The translations under genes and the position numbers were made by a program. From positions 620,001-684,000 of the forward strand of contig OZ345363.1 of the NCBI GenBank assembly GCA_977006965.1: a stretch of DNA of 64,000 nucleotides, written 5' to 3'. The notes under the pieces are model-generated. The model was not told the origin of the DNA, made no database searches, and saw only the letters and a program-made list of their open reading frames with translations. This document shows, piece after piece, positions 63,210 to 64,000 of the stretch. Each line of letters begins with the position of its first letter. Positions within the stretch are counted from its first letter, which is position 1. The DNA is from Phymatolithon calcareum (Eukaryota > Rhodophyta > Florideophyceae > Hapalidiales).

Positions 63210-64000
63210 TCTCGAACTGGAGGACCTACAGAGTTAGACTTGGGGCCAGCTGAAAGCACATTGACAATACCCGTCGAGGTTATGCATCCGCCTTCACGAG
63301 GGTTCTGCAGGTAGAAATACCAGAGAATACTCGCTCAGCGGTCGCCGGTGACGCACAGATCACACCGCGTCCGGGAGAGATATCACATATATCATTGTAA
63401 ACTGGTTGAGAAAGCGCCGCCATCTCAAGATTACTTTTCTCTCACACTTCAGGAGTCCTTGCTGTGACGAGGTTTCGTCCTGAAACAGTGAATTTTCCCA
63501 ACAGCGGCAGCGGGCGGCGGCAGGACAAACGTTCTTGTCATTTGTGAGCGGCGGGAGGAGAGCTCAAAGAGCGACTATGGTGCACACGGCCAAGCCGGGC
63601 GCAAGCTTCAGTGAAATATGGTGTCTCGCGGCATTTGAGCTTGTGAACAGCGGGGGTCGGCACGTCCAAAACGGTGGCCTCGCGTGCCTTCGATAAGGAT
63701 AGCCTAGAAGACGGAGATATGAGAGGGAATAGTGCTTTGATGGAGGAATGTTATCATACCTAGAGTCGGTGGCGGGAGGATCGAGCATGGCAAGGTAGGG
63801 CGGTTTGTGCCGCTAAGTGTCTAATTTGGGCCGGTAAGGTCAGTAGATTGGCTCACGTGGCCGTTGCATGTCGTTGAGCCTGATGGCGACTACGGCGTCT
63901 GAAATTAAAAACCTTGCGTTCTGGTTGGCTCGACGATGACAGGGGGCGCGGGAAAACATTTTCGTGTGTTATATTTTCCAGGGTGAAGGGTACAAAGATG
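63210..64000. other. Gene-free right end
   Basis: No convincing ORF, RNA gene or repeat is seen. It likely includes the promoter of the 62.2-63.2 kb gene. Confidence 0.4.

Noticed and set aside
1-64000. CRISPR arrays, bacterial operons, rRNA and tRNA genes
   Set aside because: No regularly spaced repeats, Shine-Dalgarno-led gene runs or rRNA were found. A scan for T-loop boxes (GGTTCGA-type) gave no partner A box that would fold as a tRNA.

Overview
The window is nuclear DNA from a eukaryote. It contains a kinesin motor, an SR-type splicing factor, a box C/D snoRNP assembly factor, short introns with GT..AG borders and TACTAAC-like branch sites, and several classes of retroelement. Few genes have introns, and those have one each of about 100-250 nt. 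A free-standing dihydroneopterin aldolase (as in plants and algae), an Apa1/Apa2-type diadenosine polyphosphate phosphorylase and a Cip1-like secreted protein with a Cys-rich module make an alga, perhaps a red alga, my best guess. No single feature proves this.

Layout. 0-0.7 kb: the 5' part of a kinesin gene running off the left edge. 2.5-10.7 kb: three related genes for small acidic proteins with a basic, NLS-like C-terminus. They share exon structure, and the first two also share promoter and flanking blocks. Between and after them lie decayed sequences, including two WD-repeat-like pseudogene candidates (7.8-8.8 and 12.3-13.5 kb) and a LINE 3' end. 14-32 kb: a housekeeping island with malate dehydrogenase, an RBM39-like splicing factor, an unidentified 290-aa gene, FolB, BCD1/ZNHIT6, a 2088-aa repeat and coiled-coil protein, and Apa1/2. 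Malate dehydrogenase/RBM39 and FolB/BCD1 are divergent pairs sharing short upstream regions.

32-64 kb is mostly accessory and decayed DNA. It holds a 5'-truncated LINE, a reverse transcriptase with a restriction-like endonuclease, a probable small gene at 36 kb, an 80-nt near-perfect hairpin at 40.1 kb, a two-C2-domain protein, and a Cip1-like gene inside a palindromic, partly duplicated locus. Further right are an orphan 448-aa ORF, a decayed Ty3/gypsy pol, an SF1 helicase pseudogene split by a complete Tc1-type transposon with perfect terminal repeats, and an unidentified, possibly frameshifted gene near the right end.

The genes do not form one pathway. The best candidates for something undescribed are the tandem family of fast-changing nuclear-type proteins, the palindromic Cip1-like locus, the 80-nt hairpin and the excess of TACTGTA words in the 30-47 kb intergenic DNA.
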